64,000 nucleotides of DNA from Micromonospora sp. NBC_00389 (GCF_036059255.1 NZ_CP107947.1:4464001-4528000), one strand, 5' to 3'; shown: positions 35,140 to 44,095, numbered from the stretch's first letter. The notes: generated by a model not told the origin, from the sequence alone. Translations and numbers: made by a program.

Positions 35140-36060
35140 ATGGCCATGACGGAGATGAAGAACCAGAGTGTGATCGTGGCCGGAGCCAGTGGTGTTTTCG
35201 GCCGGCACATCCGCGAGGCGCTGACCGACGCCGGGCACACCGTGCTAGGCGTGGGCCGCGGCGAGGGCAACGAGATCCGCGCCGACCTGCTCGACCGCGA
35301 CGGACTGCTGCGGGCGTTCGAGGGGATCAAGGCCGACGTCGTGGTGCACGCCGCGACCGCGTTGCGCAAGCCGCCGATGACGCACAAGGGCATGTTCGGC
35401 ACCGACGACCTGCGGGTCACCGGGACCGCAAACCTGATCGAGGCGGCCAAACTTGCGGGCGTACGCCGCTTCATCGGCGAGAACGTCGCCGTCGGCTACG
35501 GCTACCGCGACTTCGGCGACCGCGTTCTGACCGAGGCCGACGAGTTCGGGGCGTCCGTGACGGACCCGAACATCAACCGGCACCTGGAGGGCATGCGGGA
35601 GAAGGAGCGCTTGCCCCGGGAGTCGGGGCTGGAGGCGATCTCACTGCGATTCGGCTTCTTCTACGGGCCGGGGGGCACCGAGACGATGGTGCACATGCTG
35701 CGGAAGCGACAACTGCCGGCGTTCAACGACCACGGTCACCTCTCGCCGTGGACGCACCTGGCCGACGCGGCCGCCGCCGTCGTCGTGGCGATCGATCGCG
35801 GCCGGCCCGGTGAGGCGTACAACGTCGTCGATGACCACATGGGCTTCGGGGAGATGATCCGGGCGATCGCCGAGACCTTCGGCACGCCCAAGCCGTTCAC
35901 CGTGCCCACGTGGATGATGGCGGTCGCGCCCTACATGCACCTGATGCTCGGCGTCACCATGCGGGTCTCGAGCGAGAAGGCCCGCCGCGAGCTCGGGTGG
36001 CAGCCCGCGTACGCGACGGTGCTGGACGGGCTGCGGGCGCAGGCGCTCGGTCACGTCTAG
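35140..36060 (+). CDS. NAD-dependent epimerase/dehydratase (ECF41 partner)
   Basis: This extended SDR of about 300 residues has the nucleotide motif V-A-G-A-S-G-V-F-G near the start, R-F-I-G-E-N-V-A-V-G-Y-G-Y, R-F-G-F-F-Y-G-P-G and the tail A-R-R-E-L-G-W-Q-P. ATGs at 35140, 35146 and 35155 are possible; the last gives the family-like start M-K-N-Q-S-V-I-V-A-G. It ends 9 bp before the ECF41 gene and forms an operon with it. It is clearly related to the epimerase at 17634. Confidence 0.9.
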   Translation: MAMTEMKNQSVIVAGASGVFGRHIREALTDAGHTVLGVGRGEGNEIRADLLDRDGLLRAFEGIKADVVVHAATALRKPPMTHKGMFGTDDLRVTGTANLIEAAKLAGVRRFIGENVAVGYGYRDFGDRVLTEADEFGASVTDPNINRHLEGMREKERLPRESGLEAISLRFGFFYGPGGTETMVHMLRKRQLPAFNDHGHLSPWTHLADAAAAVVVAIDRGRPGEAYNVVDDHMGFGEMIRAIAETFGTPKPFTVPTWMMAVAPYMHLMLGVTMRVSSEKARRELGWQPAYATVLDGLRAQALGHV

Positions 36061-36069
36061 CCTGTTCCC

Positions 36070-36930
36070 ATGATCGATAGCCAGGTCTTCGCTCAGCATC
36101 GGCGGCTGCTCTTCGACGTCGCGTACCGGATGACGGGGAGCGTCGCCGATGCCGAGGACATCCTGCAGGAGGCCTGGCTGCGGTGCCGCGACGTCGACGG
36201 CGGCCAGCTCGCGAACCCCCGGGCGTACCTGGTCAAGACCGTCACCAACCTCTCGCTCAACCAACTCACCTCGGCCCGCGCCCGCCGCGAGACGTATGTC
36301 GGGCCGTGGCTGCCCGAGCCGGTGCTCACCGCGCCCGACGCGGGCCAGGAGGCCGAGATGGCCGAGTCGATCTCGATGGCGATGCTCGTCGTCCTGGAGA
36401 CGCTCACCCCCGCCGAACGCGCGATCTTCCTGCTCCACGACGTTTTCGGCTACAACCACGCCGAGGTCGCATCCATTCTGGACAGGTCCGAGGTCGCGGT
36501 GCGGCAGACCGCGGTCCGGGCGCGGGCGCACGTCGCGGCCCGCCGGCCTCGCTTCGACGTCGACCAAGGCGTACGCCGAGAAGCAGTGGACCGGTTCCGC
36601 AAGGCCTGTGCCGGAGGCGACCTGAACGCGATGATGGAACTCCTGGCGCCCAAGGTGATCTGCTGGTCGGACGGCGGTGGCAAGGTGACCGCGGCCCGCC
36701 GGCCGCTGGAAGGCGCCGACAACGTCGCCCGCTGGCTGCTCGGGGTCTTCGCCAAGCCGGAGACGCAGAACACACGGCTCGTGATCACCGAGATCAACGG
36801 CGGGCCGGGCATCCTCGGCCTGGCCGACGGGCAACCGGCCGGGGCGATCTGCCTCGACTTCGACGGCGAGCGGATCACCGGCGTACGCATGCAGGGCAAC
36901 CCGGACAAGCTCCGAGGCCTAACCCGCTGA
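36070..36930 (+). CDS. ECF41-group sigma factor (SigJ-like)
   Basis: The 286-residue protein has sigma-2 (MTGSVADAEDILQEAWLRCR), Y-V-G-P-W-L-P-E-P, sigma-4 (F-G-Y-N-H-A-E-V-A-S-I-L-D-R-S-E) and the SnoaL-like extension with S-D-G-G-G-K and N-P-D-K-L. All ECF41 signature motifs are canonical here. It is in an operon with the epimerase upstream. It is expected to recognise its own operon promoter and be adjusted by its extension rather than by an anti-sigma factor. Confidence 0.93.
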   Translation: MIDSQVFAQHRRLLFDVAYRMTGSVADAEDILQEAWLRCRDVDGGQLANPRAYLVKTVTNLSLNQLTSARARRETYVGPWLPEPVLTAPDAGQEAEMAESISMAMLVVLETLTPAERAIFLLHDVFGYNHAEVASILDRSEVAVRQTAVRARAHVAARRPRFDVDQGVRREAVDRFRKACAGGDLNAMMELLAPKVICWSDGGGKVTAARRPLEGADNVARWLLGVFAKPETQNTRLVITEINGGPGILGLADGQPAGAICLDFDGERITGVRMQGNPDKLRGLTR

Positions 36931-37189
36931 TCCCACCTCCCCCGTCGATCATGAACCTAAGATGATCCTCAACGGAACAGTTCCGGATCACCGTTCCATT
37001 CAGCCAGCCACATCAACGAGTACGCCGACAAGCGGTAAGTTGAACAGCCAGCGACCTGGTCGGCCACCGCAAACACGGCCACGTCGCCCTCAACGCACGG
37101 ATTTGCCGAGTTGCATGCACTCGATCATGCCGGGCTGGCGGGTCGTAGATCGGTTCGGATTCGTGGTCCCGTAGCTTACAGTCGCTGCC

Positions 37190-37648
37190 ATGGACCTCCC
37201 GACCAGCTTTCGCCGGCAAACGCGCCAGGCCCTGGAAGTGGCCGGGTGGCACGACGGCCGCGCTGTCGATACGACGCGGTGGGAGGCCCAACTGGCCGCA
37301 GACGGCTTTCCGGTCCTGCATCCGGTAGCTATCCAGTTCCTCTCCGGGTTTGGAGGCCTCACCTTTCCTGATGGCGGCGCCGGCGTCACCCGCGCCCGGG
37401 AGCCATTCACGCTCCTGCCGACCGAATGCTCCGGCGAAGCCGACAGATTCATCGCATGGGGCGAGCACATCGGCCGCAACATCGCCCCGATCGGCGAACT
37501 GGCAGGCGGAACGTGTTCGTGCGCATTTCTCGGCATCGACGAGCAGGAAGAGGTCTACCTCGTGATCGATGAGCTGGCCACCTTCGGCCGCATGCCGCAG
37601 GCCATGGACCACCTCGTTCTCGGATACATGCCCCGCGGCATCAACTGA
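37190..37648 (+). CDS. SUKH-3 family immunity protein
   Basis: This 152-residue protein has A-G-W-H-D-G-R-A-V-D near residue 18, V-A-I-Q-F-L-S-G-F-G-G-L-T-F, G-R-N-I-A-P-I-G-E-L and a C-terminal A-M-D-H-L-V-L-G. This is the SUKH-3 pattern (W-x-x-G-R, F-L-x-x-F-G-G-L, P-I-G-E). SUKH proteins neutralise contact-dependent or polymorphic toxins. No toxin gene is next to it in this window, so it is an orphan, perhaps protecting against a competitor's toxin. Confidence 0.82.
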   Translation: MDLPTSFRRQTRQALEVAGWHDGRAVDTTRWEAQLAADGFPVLHPVAIQFLSGFGGLTFPDGGAGVTRAREPFTLLPTECSGEADRFIAWGEHIGRNIAPIGELAGGTCSCAFLGIDEQEEVYLVIDELATFGRMPQAMDHLVLGYMPRGIN

Positions 37649-37684
37649 CGCCACGCCCGAGCAGCCTTCGCCGGATATCCGGAC

Positions 37685-37757
37685 ATGCCGCGATCCGCGC
37701 GCTACGCAGCGTCACGCGGAGCTGGCCCGGTTGCCGTCCGGACGTGTCGATGAGCGG
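37685..37757 (+). repeat. Dispersed intergenic repeat R1, best copy
   Basis: This copy is almost identical to 17397-17470 over 60 bp (GCCGCGATCCGCGCGCTACG ... GAGCTGGCCCGGTTGCCGTC) and ends C-G-A-T-G-A-G-C-G-G-A-T-G. It follows the SUKH-3 gene. Confidence 0.8.
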
Positions 37758-37871
37758 ATGTTCAGATCGTGGGGCAGGCGAGACGAAGGTCGCGGGACGA
37801 GCCTTGATCGTCGCTCTCGATAACCGGCACGTCCGGCGCGTAGGTCCGGACGGCGCCGCACGATGGTTGGG

Positions 37872-38738
37872 TCAAGGTGCGGTTGGTTCCACCAGTGGCG
37901 GCCGCTCGTTAGACCGGACCAACAACAGTCCAGCGCCGAGGACGAGCCCCGGTGCCATTACGAGCAGCACGGCCTCCGTGGGTCCCGACACCAACGGCAC
38001 GTCCCACACACCGAATGGCCTTGGCAGCCCCAGGTGGATCGCAACGAACCCGGCCGCGCCCGCCCCCATCAGCGTCAGGACTCGACTGCGCACGGCCCGA
38101 TCGACGCCAATGACGGTGGCCAGGGCCAGGGTCAGCACGACCGCGAATGTCAGGCCGCCAACAGCGCCGCCGAGCCGCGACGAGACGACGAATACGGCGT
38201 GGAACCCCGGATCGATGGAGTCTGCTTGTGACGGCCCGTTGTACTCCCCGAGTAGAGGAATCGCCGTCGCCGTGAGCGCGGTGACCGCTGCGGCGACTGC
38301 GAGCAGCCAACGCCCACGGCGTGTCAGCAGGTCCAGGCCGCGGCCGACCGAAGCGGTGGCGCTCAACAGCACTGCTGCCGCGACCGCCAGCAGCAGCGGC
38401 CATACCAGCAGGTCAAGCGGCGCGTCGTAGCCTTGGTCGCCCTTGAGGCGCGTTGCCACCACGACGATCTCGTACAACACGGCCGACCATGCGCCCAGCG
38501 CCGCAGCGGTCCGCCACCGCGCGAGGATGGCAATGCTAATCGCGACCCACGCGGCGGCGCGGGGCCAGGTCGCCGCCGGCACGGAGGCCACCGTTTCGCC
38601 TGTACGGGCGAGAAAGGCCGCCGCCTCGGCGAGCGGACGTAGCTGGCGGGCAGTCAGGATCAGTGTGACAACGACGGCGACAACGGCGGCGCCGTCCGCC
38701 CATCGGACTGGGCTGGACGGCTGATCGAGGGTTCCCAT
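37872..38738 (-). CDS. Polytopic membrane protein, unknown
   Basis: The 288-residue protein has about eight hydrophobic helices (AAVVAVVVTLILTARQL, LDLLVWPLLLAVAAAVLLSA, WLLAVAAAVTALTATAIPLL, FAVVLTLALATVIGV, AVLLVMAPGLVLGAGLLLV). No transporter or enzyme motif is recognisable. Start M-G-T-L-D-Q-P-S. A divergent 50-residue membrane peptide may begin at 38893. Confidence 0.65.
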   Translation of the reverse strand: MGTLDQPSSPVRWADGAAVVAVVVTLILTARQLRPLAEAAAFLARTGETVASVPAATWPRAAAWVAISIAILARWRTAAALGAWSAVLYEIVVVATRLKGDQGYDAPLDLLVWPLLLAVAAAVLLSATASVGRGLDLLTRRGRWLLAVAAAVTALTATAIPLLGEYNGPSQADSIDPGFHAVFVVSSRLGGAVGGLTFAVVLTLALATVIGVDRAVRSRVLTLMGAGAAGFVAIHLGLPRPFGVWDVPLVSGPTEAVLLVMAPGLVLGAGLLLVRSNERPPLVEPTAP

Positions 38739-38892
38739 CGTTGCTTAAGACGCGCAATCCCCCAGCATGGTTGCAGGACACCTCCGCAGCGTGGTGCGGC
38801 GCATCGGACGAGCGGCCGTAGGGCCACCCGGAGATGTACGAGGGCCCACCCGATCACTCTTCTGCCGCCGTTCGTGCGCGTCGGCCGCCGGT

Positions 38893-39051
38893 ATGCACAT
38901 CACTGGCCGTAGCCGGTCGCTCGCTGGCGTGGCGTCGCTGATGGGCATCGCGGCCACGGTGGTGCTGGTCATCGGCGCGCTTTTCGTGGTGGTGGCTCCG
39001 GTGCTGTGGACCGTCGGGGCCGACGGGGCGGTTCACGACTGGTTCGCCTGA
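38893..39051 (+). CDS. Possible 52-residue membrane peptide
   Basis: ATG 38893 opens M-H-I-T-G-R-S-R-S-L, then one long hydrophobic helix (GIAATVVLVIGALFVVVAPV) and a short outer tail ending D-W-F-A. Actinobacteria encode many such single-helix peptides. The call rests on composition only. Confidence 0.4.
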   Translation: MHITGRSRSLAGVASLMGIAATVVLVIGALFVVVAPVLWTVGADGAVHDWFA

Positions 39052-39115
39052 CGCGCTTGTCGCTGCCCCGGCTGCCGCCTTACGGTCACGGCCGGATTTT
39101 GCTAGGTTGACCGCC

Positions 39116-41470
39116 GTGGCCGTCGTACGGGCGTTCGAGCACGACGATTACTCTCCCGAATATGGACTCGTCGTCCTGCGGGACCCGGACGACTCGGGGG
39201 AGCCGGGCGACGATCCGGAGTTGCCGCGCGGGAGTGACCGTGAAGACGAGCCGACCGGCACGTTCGCCGGAGCTGGCGCCGGCTGGATCCTGTGTCAGGC
39301 CGGCGACGGCCACCACATGGTGCGTGTGGAGCTGCACGACGGCCCGCCGCCAGCTGACCACGCAGGCTTCGACGACGTGCTGGAGACTCCCTACCGTGCG
39401 AGCTCCCGGGGTCTGTCGCTGACCGTGCTGACCGGCGGCGCCGGTCCGGCCGACCTCGAGCTGGGTGGCGCCGGCTGCTACCGGGTCCGGGTGGCACGCC
39501 GGCGGGGCGACACCGAGGACGGGTTCGGGGATCGCTGGTTGCTGCGCTTCTGGCCGGATCCGGCACCCGAGCCGCCGGTCTGGCTGGCGCGCGGCCGGCC
39601 CGCCGTCGGTCCGGGCTACAACGGCTGGCAGTCCGAGCTGCAGTACGAGCCGATGGAATTGGCCGGCATTGTCAACGCCGCGGCCCGTGAGCACGCCGGG
39701 CCGGTGACCGTGGAGCACATCGACGACTGGGGCCGCGCGCACTCGCGCCTGCCGGGATGGCTCGACGCGCCGCTGTGGCAACCACCCCGGGAGCCGTTGA
39801 CCACCGGCCACGCCGACCTCGACGAGCGCAACGCCGCCCAGCGCGCGGAGGTGGTGGCTCGGCTGGCCGGGCAGCAGCGCCGGCTTGACGGAATCGCTGC
39901 CGAGCTGGGCGTGCCGCCGGTGCGCCGCAAGCGTGACCTGCTGCCGCTGCTGGCCGCCGCCGGCATCCTGGTTCGCGAGGGCCCGGACGGCTACCGCGCC
40001 GGGCGGCCGGCCCGGGTGGACACGGTGCTGTCGTTACCGCCCGACCGGGTCCGGTCCGTCCGGCTGCAGGACGCCCGCAGCCGGTTCGGCCCGCTGGCGG
40101 AGGATCTCGAGGCGGTGCTGAGGTGGGCATCCCGGGCACCGCTGGAGACCACGGCCGCCGAGCTGGCCGAACGGCTGCTGGTGAGCGAGGCAGAGCTGCG
40201 CGACGGGCTGGCCTTCGCGCAGCGGACGGGCCTGCTGCACGCCGACGGCGGGGAGCCGCTGCAGCTGTGGCTGGGACGCCGCCCGAGCCCGGCGTCGGCC
40301 GCCCCGACCGCGCCGGCCACCCCAACCGTACCGGCCGTCCCAACCGCGCCGGCCGTCCCAACCGCGCCGGCCGCGCCCGTTACACCGATCGGGACGTCGG
40401 TCGCCGCGCCGATGCTGTCCGGTCCGGCGCCGAACTCGGACGGCCCGTCGACCAGAAGCTTCCTGCTGGGCGCGATGGCGCGGGTGGCGGGCGATGCGGC
40501 GGACGGCCGCGGGATGTTCGTGAGGTTCCCGCAGCGCAACCGGGAGGAGCCGCCCGGCCCGCCGTTCGGTGCGCCGCCGCGGGCCGGCGTGATCGAGGCG
40601 AACGGCACCCTGGTCGGGTGGCGCGACGGCGCGCGGGTGGACCTGGCCCGGCTCGAAGCCGCGCGCTGGAGCCGGGCACTCCAAACCAGGCAGGGCGTGC
40701 TTGTGGTGAGCCACGGGCACCCGGCCCGGTTGGTCTCCGCGGCCGGCGAGGTGACCGAGATCGACGAGGTGCGGATGCCGGGCGTGATGCTGCTGGGCGA
40801 CGGCCGGCGGGTGGCGGTGGTCGACAGCAAGCACCACCGGCGGGTGTCGCGGTACCAGCTGCGGGTGATCGACCTGGGCGGCGGCCCGGTGGAGACCATG
40901 CCGTGGCCAGACGACCGGGGGATCGGCCTCGTCGGGGCGTACCGCGACACGGTCTTCTTCGTCGACCACCAGGCCCGGTGGGCCACAATGCGCTGGACAC
41001 CCGGCACCGACCCGGAGCGGTACGCGCACCCGGTGCAGCAGGTCGACCCGCTCACGGGCACCGGCAGTGCGCGGAAGGTGGAGGGGATCACCGTAGTTCG
41101 GCCAGACGGGACGACGGTGACGGTGCCGGTCGACCAGATGGCCCGGCTCGCGCCCGGCGGTGACCGGTTGTGGACGGTGCGCTCCAACCCGCCGGCGCTC
41201 ACGCTGTTCCCGGTCGAGCCGGGAGCTACGGTGCAGCCGCAGGTGTGGTGGTTGCCTGAGGACCGCCGGCGGTCCCCACAGGGGACGTATCGGGAGCCGG
41301 TCTGGGAGGACACCGAACACGTGCTGTTCGGCTACCACCCCTGGCACTTCCCGCGCGAACCCGCTAGCGGAGTACGGCTGTCGGTGCGCGACGGCGCGAT
41401 CGAGCGGTTACCCGCCGTCGGCTCCCGCGGGCAGTCGGTGATGTTCGTGGAGCCGCTGTTGACGCCGTAG
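39116..41470 (+). CDS. Large multidomain protein of unknown function
   Basis: The protein has about 784 residues, with a likely GTG start at 39116 (V-A-V-V-R-A-F-E-H-D-D-Y). Residues 1-170 form a beta-rich domain ending Y-R-V-R-V-A-R-R-R and L-L-R-F-W-P. Two winged-helix-like segments follow (GIAAELGVPPVRRKRDLLPL, L-A-A-A-G-I-L-V-R-E; then TTAAELAERLLVSEAELRDG). Next is a Pro-Ala linker with repeated P-T-A-P-A-V and a C-terminal ~330-residue region of short strands resembling a beta-propeller. There is no signal peptide. I do not recognise a described family. It is monocistronic and looks intact. Confidence 0.75.
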   Translation: MAVVRAFEHDDYSPEYGLVVLRDPDDSGEPGDDPELPRGSDREDEPTGTFAGAGAGWILCQAGDGHHMVRVELHDGPPPADHAGFDDVLETPYRASSRGLSLTVLTGGAGPADLELGGAGCYRVRVARRRGDTEDGFGDRWLLRFWPDPAPEPPVWLARGRPAVGPGYNGWQSELQYEPMELAGIVNAAAREHAGPVTVEHIDDWGRAHSRLPGWLDAPLWQPPREPLTTGHADLDERNAAQRAEVVARLAGQQRRLDGIAAELGVPPVRRKRDLLPLLAAAGILVREGPDGYRAGRPARVDTVLSLPPDRVRSVRLQDARSRFGPLAEDLEAVLRWASRAPLETTAAELAERLLVSEAELRDGLAFAQRTGLLHADGGEPLQLWLGRRPSPASAAPTAPATPTVPAVPTAPAVPTAPAAPVTPIGTSVAAPMLSGPAPNSDGPSTRSFLLGAMARVAGDAADGRGMFVRFPQRNREEPPGPPFGAPPRAGVIEANGTLVGWRDGARVDLARLEAARWSRALQTRQGVLVVSHGHPARLVSAAGEVTEIDEVRMPGVMLLGDGRRVAVVDSKHHRRVSRYQLRVIDLGGGPVETMPWPDDRGIGLVGAYRDTVFFVDHQARWATMRWTPGTDPERYAHPVQQVDPLTGTGSARKVEGITVVRPDGTTVTVPVDQMARLAPGGDRLWTVRSNPPALTLFPVEPGATVQPQVWWLPEDRRRSPQGTYREPVWEDTEHVLFGYHPWHFPREPASGVRLSVRDGAIERLPAVGSRGQSVMFVEPLLTP

Positions 41471-41608
41471 CCCTTTGTGCAAGGACGTCAATGTGGACTT
41501 TCATAAGGCGGCCACGACGATGACGACCGCTACCCAACGGATCACGCCGATCGTTGCCCCTCGCCGAAGATCAGACACACGCATCTGGTTCCCATCTAGG
41601 TCAAGGGA

Positions 41609-42690
41609 TCATGGCAACCTTGTTCTAGGCTTCTTGGTGGCGGGTCCGGGTTGTGACTTGTCCGAAGAGGCGGCTGTCGGGATAAGGCCGTCCGCGCTGG
41701 ATTGCAGAGTCGCTCCCGAGTGTCCTCCCGGACCCGTTTCACCAGCTCGGCCACGTCTTGCGTCGTGGATCATTCGCTTGTAGACGACGTCGGACAGGTG
41801 GCGTTTGAAAGCGCGGAGCGCTTCCATCGTGGTTTTGCCTTCGGTGAGGCGGCACCGGTAGTAGGCGCGGCCGGGCGTGTCACGGCCTAGCTGGACGACG
41901 GCCATGGTGAGACTCGGTTGATGCGACGGTTGCCGGCGCGGGACAGTCGGTGACGGCGCTGGTCGCCGGAGGACGCCTCGAGTGGGGCGGTGCCGTTCCA
42001 GGACGCGGAATGCGCGGCGGTGCGGAACCGGTGGATGTTACCGATGTCGCCGATTAGCCGGGCTGCGCCGGACGGGCCGATCGGACAGGGAGCTGCCGTG
42101 CTAGGTGACGAGCTGGCGCAACTGCTGTCGGCGCCCCGGATCTTGGCGTCGATCAGGGTGAGTTCCTCGATGAGTTCGCGGGCCAGATCGTGGCGGGTCT
42201 GGGCCACGATGTTCTTCGGCGGTGGGGCGGTGCGCAGCAGGTAGCTGGCCTGGCCGCGGGTGAGGAGCTTCTTCGCTCCGCCGGGGATGAGCTCCAGTAG
42301 CAGGTGATGGATGCGGCTGATGATGTCGGTGCGGGCCCGGCCGAGTTCGTCGCGGCGATCGGCCATCAGACGCACCACGACCGTGACGTCGTCGGGGGTG
42401 ACGGTGCGCAGGTTGCGGCTGCGCAGCCCGGCGACCGCGACGCTGTGCGCGTCGACCGTGTTGGTCTTGCGGCCCTGGCCGGTGTCGAAGACCCGGACTC
42501 GTGCCGACAGCTTCGGTGGTACGTCGAGCACCGGTCGCCGTCGGCGACCAGGCGCTGGGCGATGTGCCGGCCGATGCCGGAACAGCCTTCGACCGCCCAT
42601 ACCCGATCGTTGAAGGCGCACACGGGGGACTTCCTGCCCGTCGCCAAGCCTCTCGTAGACGAGCTGCCGCATCCATCTGCATCGGATCCT
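41609..42690 (-). pseudogene. IS110-family transposase, several frameshifts
   Basis: The pieces read in order on the minus strand. F-N-D-R-V-W-A-V-E-G-C-S-G-I-G-R-H is in one frame. LSARVRVFDTGQGRKTNTVD through G-P-S-G-A-A-R-L-I-G-D-I-G and G-D-Q-R-R-H-R-L-S-R-A-G-N is in a second. MAVVQLGRDTPGRAYYRCRL to the stop at 41609 is in a third. These cover the DEDD-type N-terminal part and the Tnp20 C-terminal domain of IS110. With at least two frameshifts it is inactive. Confidence 0.85.
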
Positions 42691-42730
42691 TCATAGGGGC
42701 GGGCCCAAATGTAGGCAGGAGGGGCGCTAC

Positions 42731-42862
42731 GGCTGTCGACAGCAACGCCGACAGCAACCGGGCTGGACGGCAGCAGGCCGGCCGGCACGGAGACGGACGG
42801 CACTCCGAGCGTATGGCCGCTCACGTACGAGCGCGGATATGTTGCACAGAGCTTTAAGCGAG
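42731..42862 (+). repeat. Repeat R2 (att-like), copy 1
   Basis: It starts with tandem GACAGCAACG / GACAGCAACC after GGCTGTC and ends about 110 bp later with C-A-C-A-G-A-G-C-T-T-T-A-A-G-C-G-A-G. The layout matches 47661-47796 and 51453-51588, although the middle part is diverged. Confidence 0.65.
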
Positions 42863-42884
42863 GCGTCGCCGTAGTCTTACGCCC

Positions 42885-43200
42885 GTGGATCCCGCTCAGC
42901 CAACTCCCCGGCGTGAACGAGCTCCGGGTGCAGTCGCAGGACGTTCTGGCTCAGCCGGGCTGTGGGTGAGGCTGTGGGACCGTCTGGCTCCTGCCGCAAG
43001 GTCGACACCTACCGGCCTCCAGCGCGACGAGTCCGGTACCAGCGGAAGGCATCGTGTTCGACGATCAAGGCAAGACGAGCGGCGGGATTCTGCTGTTCGT
43101 CCACGAAGGCCAACTGGCGGACCTTGAGGTGTACTCGTACGACGATCCGCTGCCGATGCCCTCGCCCGATCGGGTTTCGTGGTTCCTCAGAGATCGCTGA
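42885..43200 (+). pseudogene. Unknown protein with in-frame TGA in a Cys-Gly motif
   Basis: After a shift of frame near the GTG at 42885 the reading is QLPGVNELRVQSQDVLAQPG, C-G-(TGA)-G-C-G, T-V-W-L-L-P-Q-G, then G-I-V-F-D-D-Q-G-K, GILLFVHEGQLADLEVYSYD and a stop at 43198. The TGA (42967-42969) stands where a cysteine would complete C-G-C-G-C-G. A nonsense mutation is the simplest explanation because a frameshift is also present. The family appears to be a small actinobacterial protein of unknown role. Confidence 0.55.
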
Positions 43201-43227
43201 ATGACTCCTGCGCCGTCAAGGGTGAGC

Positions 43228-43345
43228 AGCCAAGCGAGCAGCCAAACCCACGAGCAGAGGCGGACTATGACGAACGGGGACGCCAGTTCACGCCCGGTCG
43301 GCACCCCTGCAAGCAGGAGCCCGGGACCGACTCGTAATGCGCGGA
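43228..43345 (+). repeat. Repeat R3 (att-like), copy 1
   Basis: Tandem GAGCAGCCAAG / GAGCAGCCAAA at the left end is followed about 100 bp later by G-A-C-T-C-G-T-A-A-T-G-C-G. Related copies lie at 44538-44583 (cut by an IS) and 50400-50530. Confidence 0.65.
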
Positions 43346-43427
43346 TCTGTTGACGCTGGCTGACTACCGCGACCAGGCTCCCCCCCGACGGGGGTCGTGA
43401 CCTGACACCCGCCAGTGTTGGGTAGCG

Positions 43428-43811
43428 CTATGCCCGGACCCAGTGGTTTACCAAGGACACCACAGCTGCCTGCTGGGACTGGATGGCTTCTAGGTCTGGG
43501 AAGGTCACGACGCCCCGGTCGGGTGCCAGCCATGTCATCAGCCCAGTGGGATCTTGGAAGGTGAACTCGGCAAGGTCCGATCGGACCTTCGCTCCGCGGT
43601 GGAAGATGAGTTGCAGACGGTCCGCGGGTCGAAGCCGGAAGGTCACCCGGTCCTCTCCGTTGTACCGGAAGCTCGGGGCGTTCCATTTCACATGCTCTGA
43701 GATGTCAGCGTTTGACGCCAAGATTGCCAATCTCAACTCCTCGACACCGGCCTTCAGCGGGTGATTGAGAGTCTCCATGAAGTCGTCAACCTCGCCAGAC
43801 TTGCTTGGCAC
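43428..43811 (-). CDS. DUF1801 domain protein
   Basis: This 127-residue protein has V-D-D-F-M-E-T-L-N-H-P-L-K near the start, I-S-E-H-V-K-W-N-A-P-S-F-R-Y, V-T-F-R-L-R and D-R-G-V-V-T-F. These are the DUF1801 pattern (E-x-x-K-W-x-x-P-x-F). It is distant from the family member at 1201-1572. Function not established. Monocistronic. Confidence 0.85.
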   Translation of the reverse strand: MPSKSGEVDDFMETLNHPLKAGVEELRLAILASNADISEHVKWNAPSFRYNGEDRVTFRLRPADRLQLIFHRGAKVRSDLAEFTFQDPTGLMTWLAPDRGVVTFPDLEAIQSQQAAVVSLVNHWVRA

Positions 43812-43858
43812 CTGCCACGTCCTTCCGTGGTGTTATCGAAGGATGAGAGACCATCAGT

Positions 43859-44033
43859 CTGACATCTGCGGCTGACATCAACTGTTGCAGACGGCGGTGG
43901 ACAGACGCGGACTCGCGGCCGGGCCGGCCAGGATGTGGCAGACGTCGCTGAAGGCACGGCACAAGCTGGAAGCGCCTTGTAAGCAGATGTCGCTGGCTCG
44001 ATTCGAGTCGGCTACTCGACCAGGCATGTCCCG
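43859..44033 (+). repeat. Repeat R4 (att-like) with tRNA-like 3' end
   Basis: Two CTGACATC octamers lie in tandem at 43859-43880, exactly as at 50789. About 110 bp downstream comes C-C-T-T-G-T-A-A-G-C-A-G, a T-arm-like CTCGATTCGAGTC and C-T-C-G-A-C-C-A. This resembles a decayed tRNA 3' half with a TGT anticodon. Confidence 0.55.
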
Positions 44034-44095
44034 CGGGCCGGCTACCGACGACGCGGTGTCTTAGGAGCCCTGCTGGCGGAGTAGCGTGCGGGAGC

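Noticed and set aside
42961..43010. Selenocysteine insertion at TGA 42967
   Set aside because: I could not make a convincing SECIS-like hairpin right after the TGA, and the same gene also has a frameshift. It is kept only as a checkable possibility.
43859..44033. Functional tRNA gene with TGT anticodon
   Set aside because: The T-arm stem is mispaired and there is no 5' half. At most it is an att-site relic.
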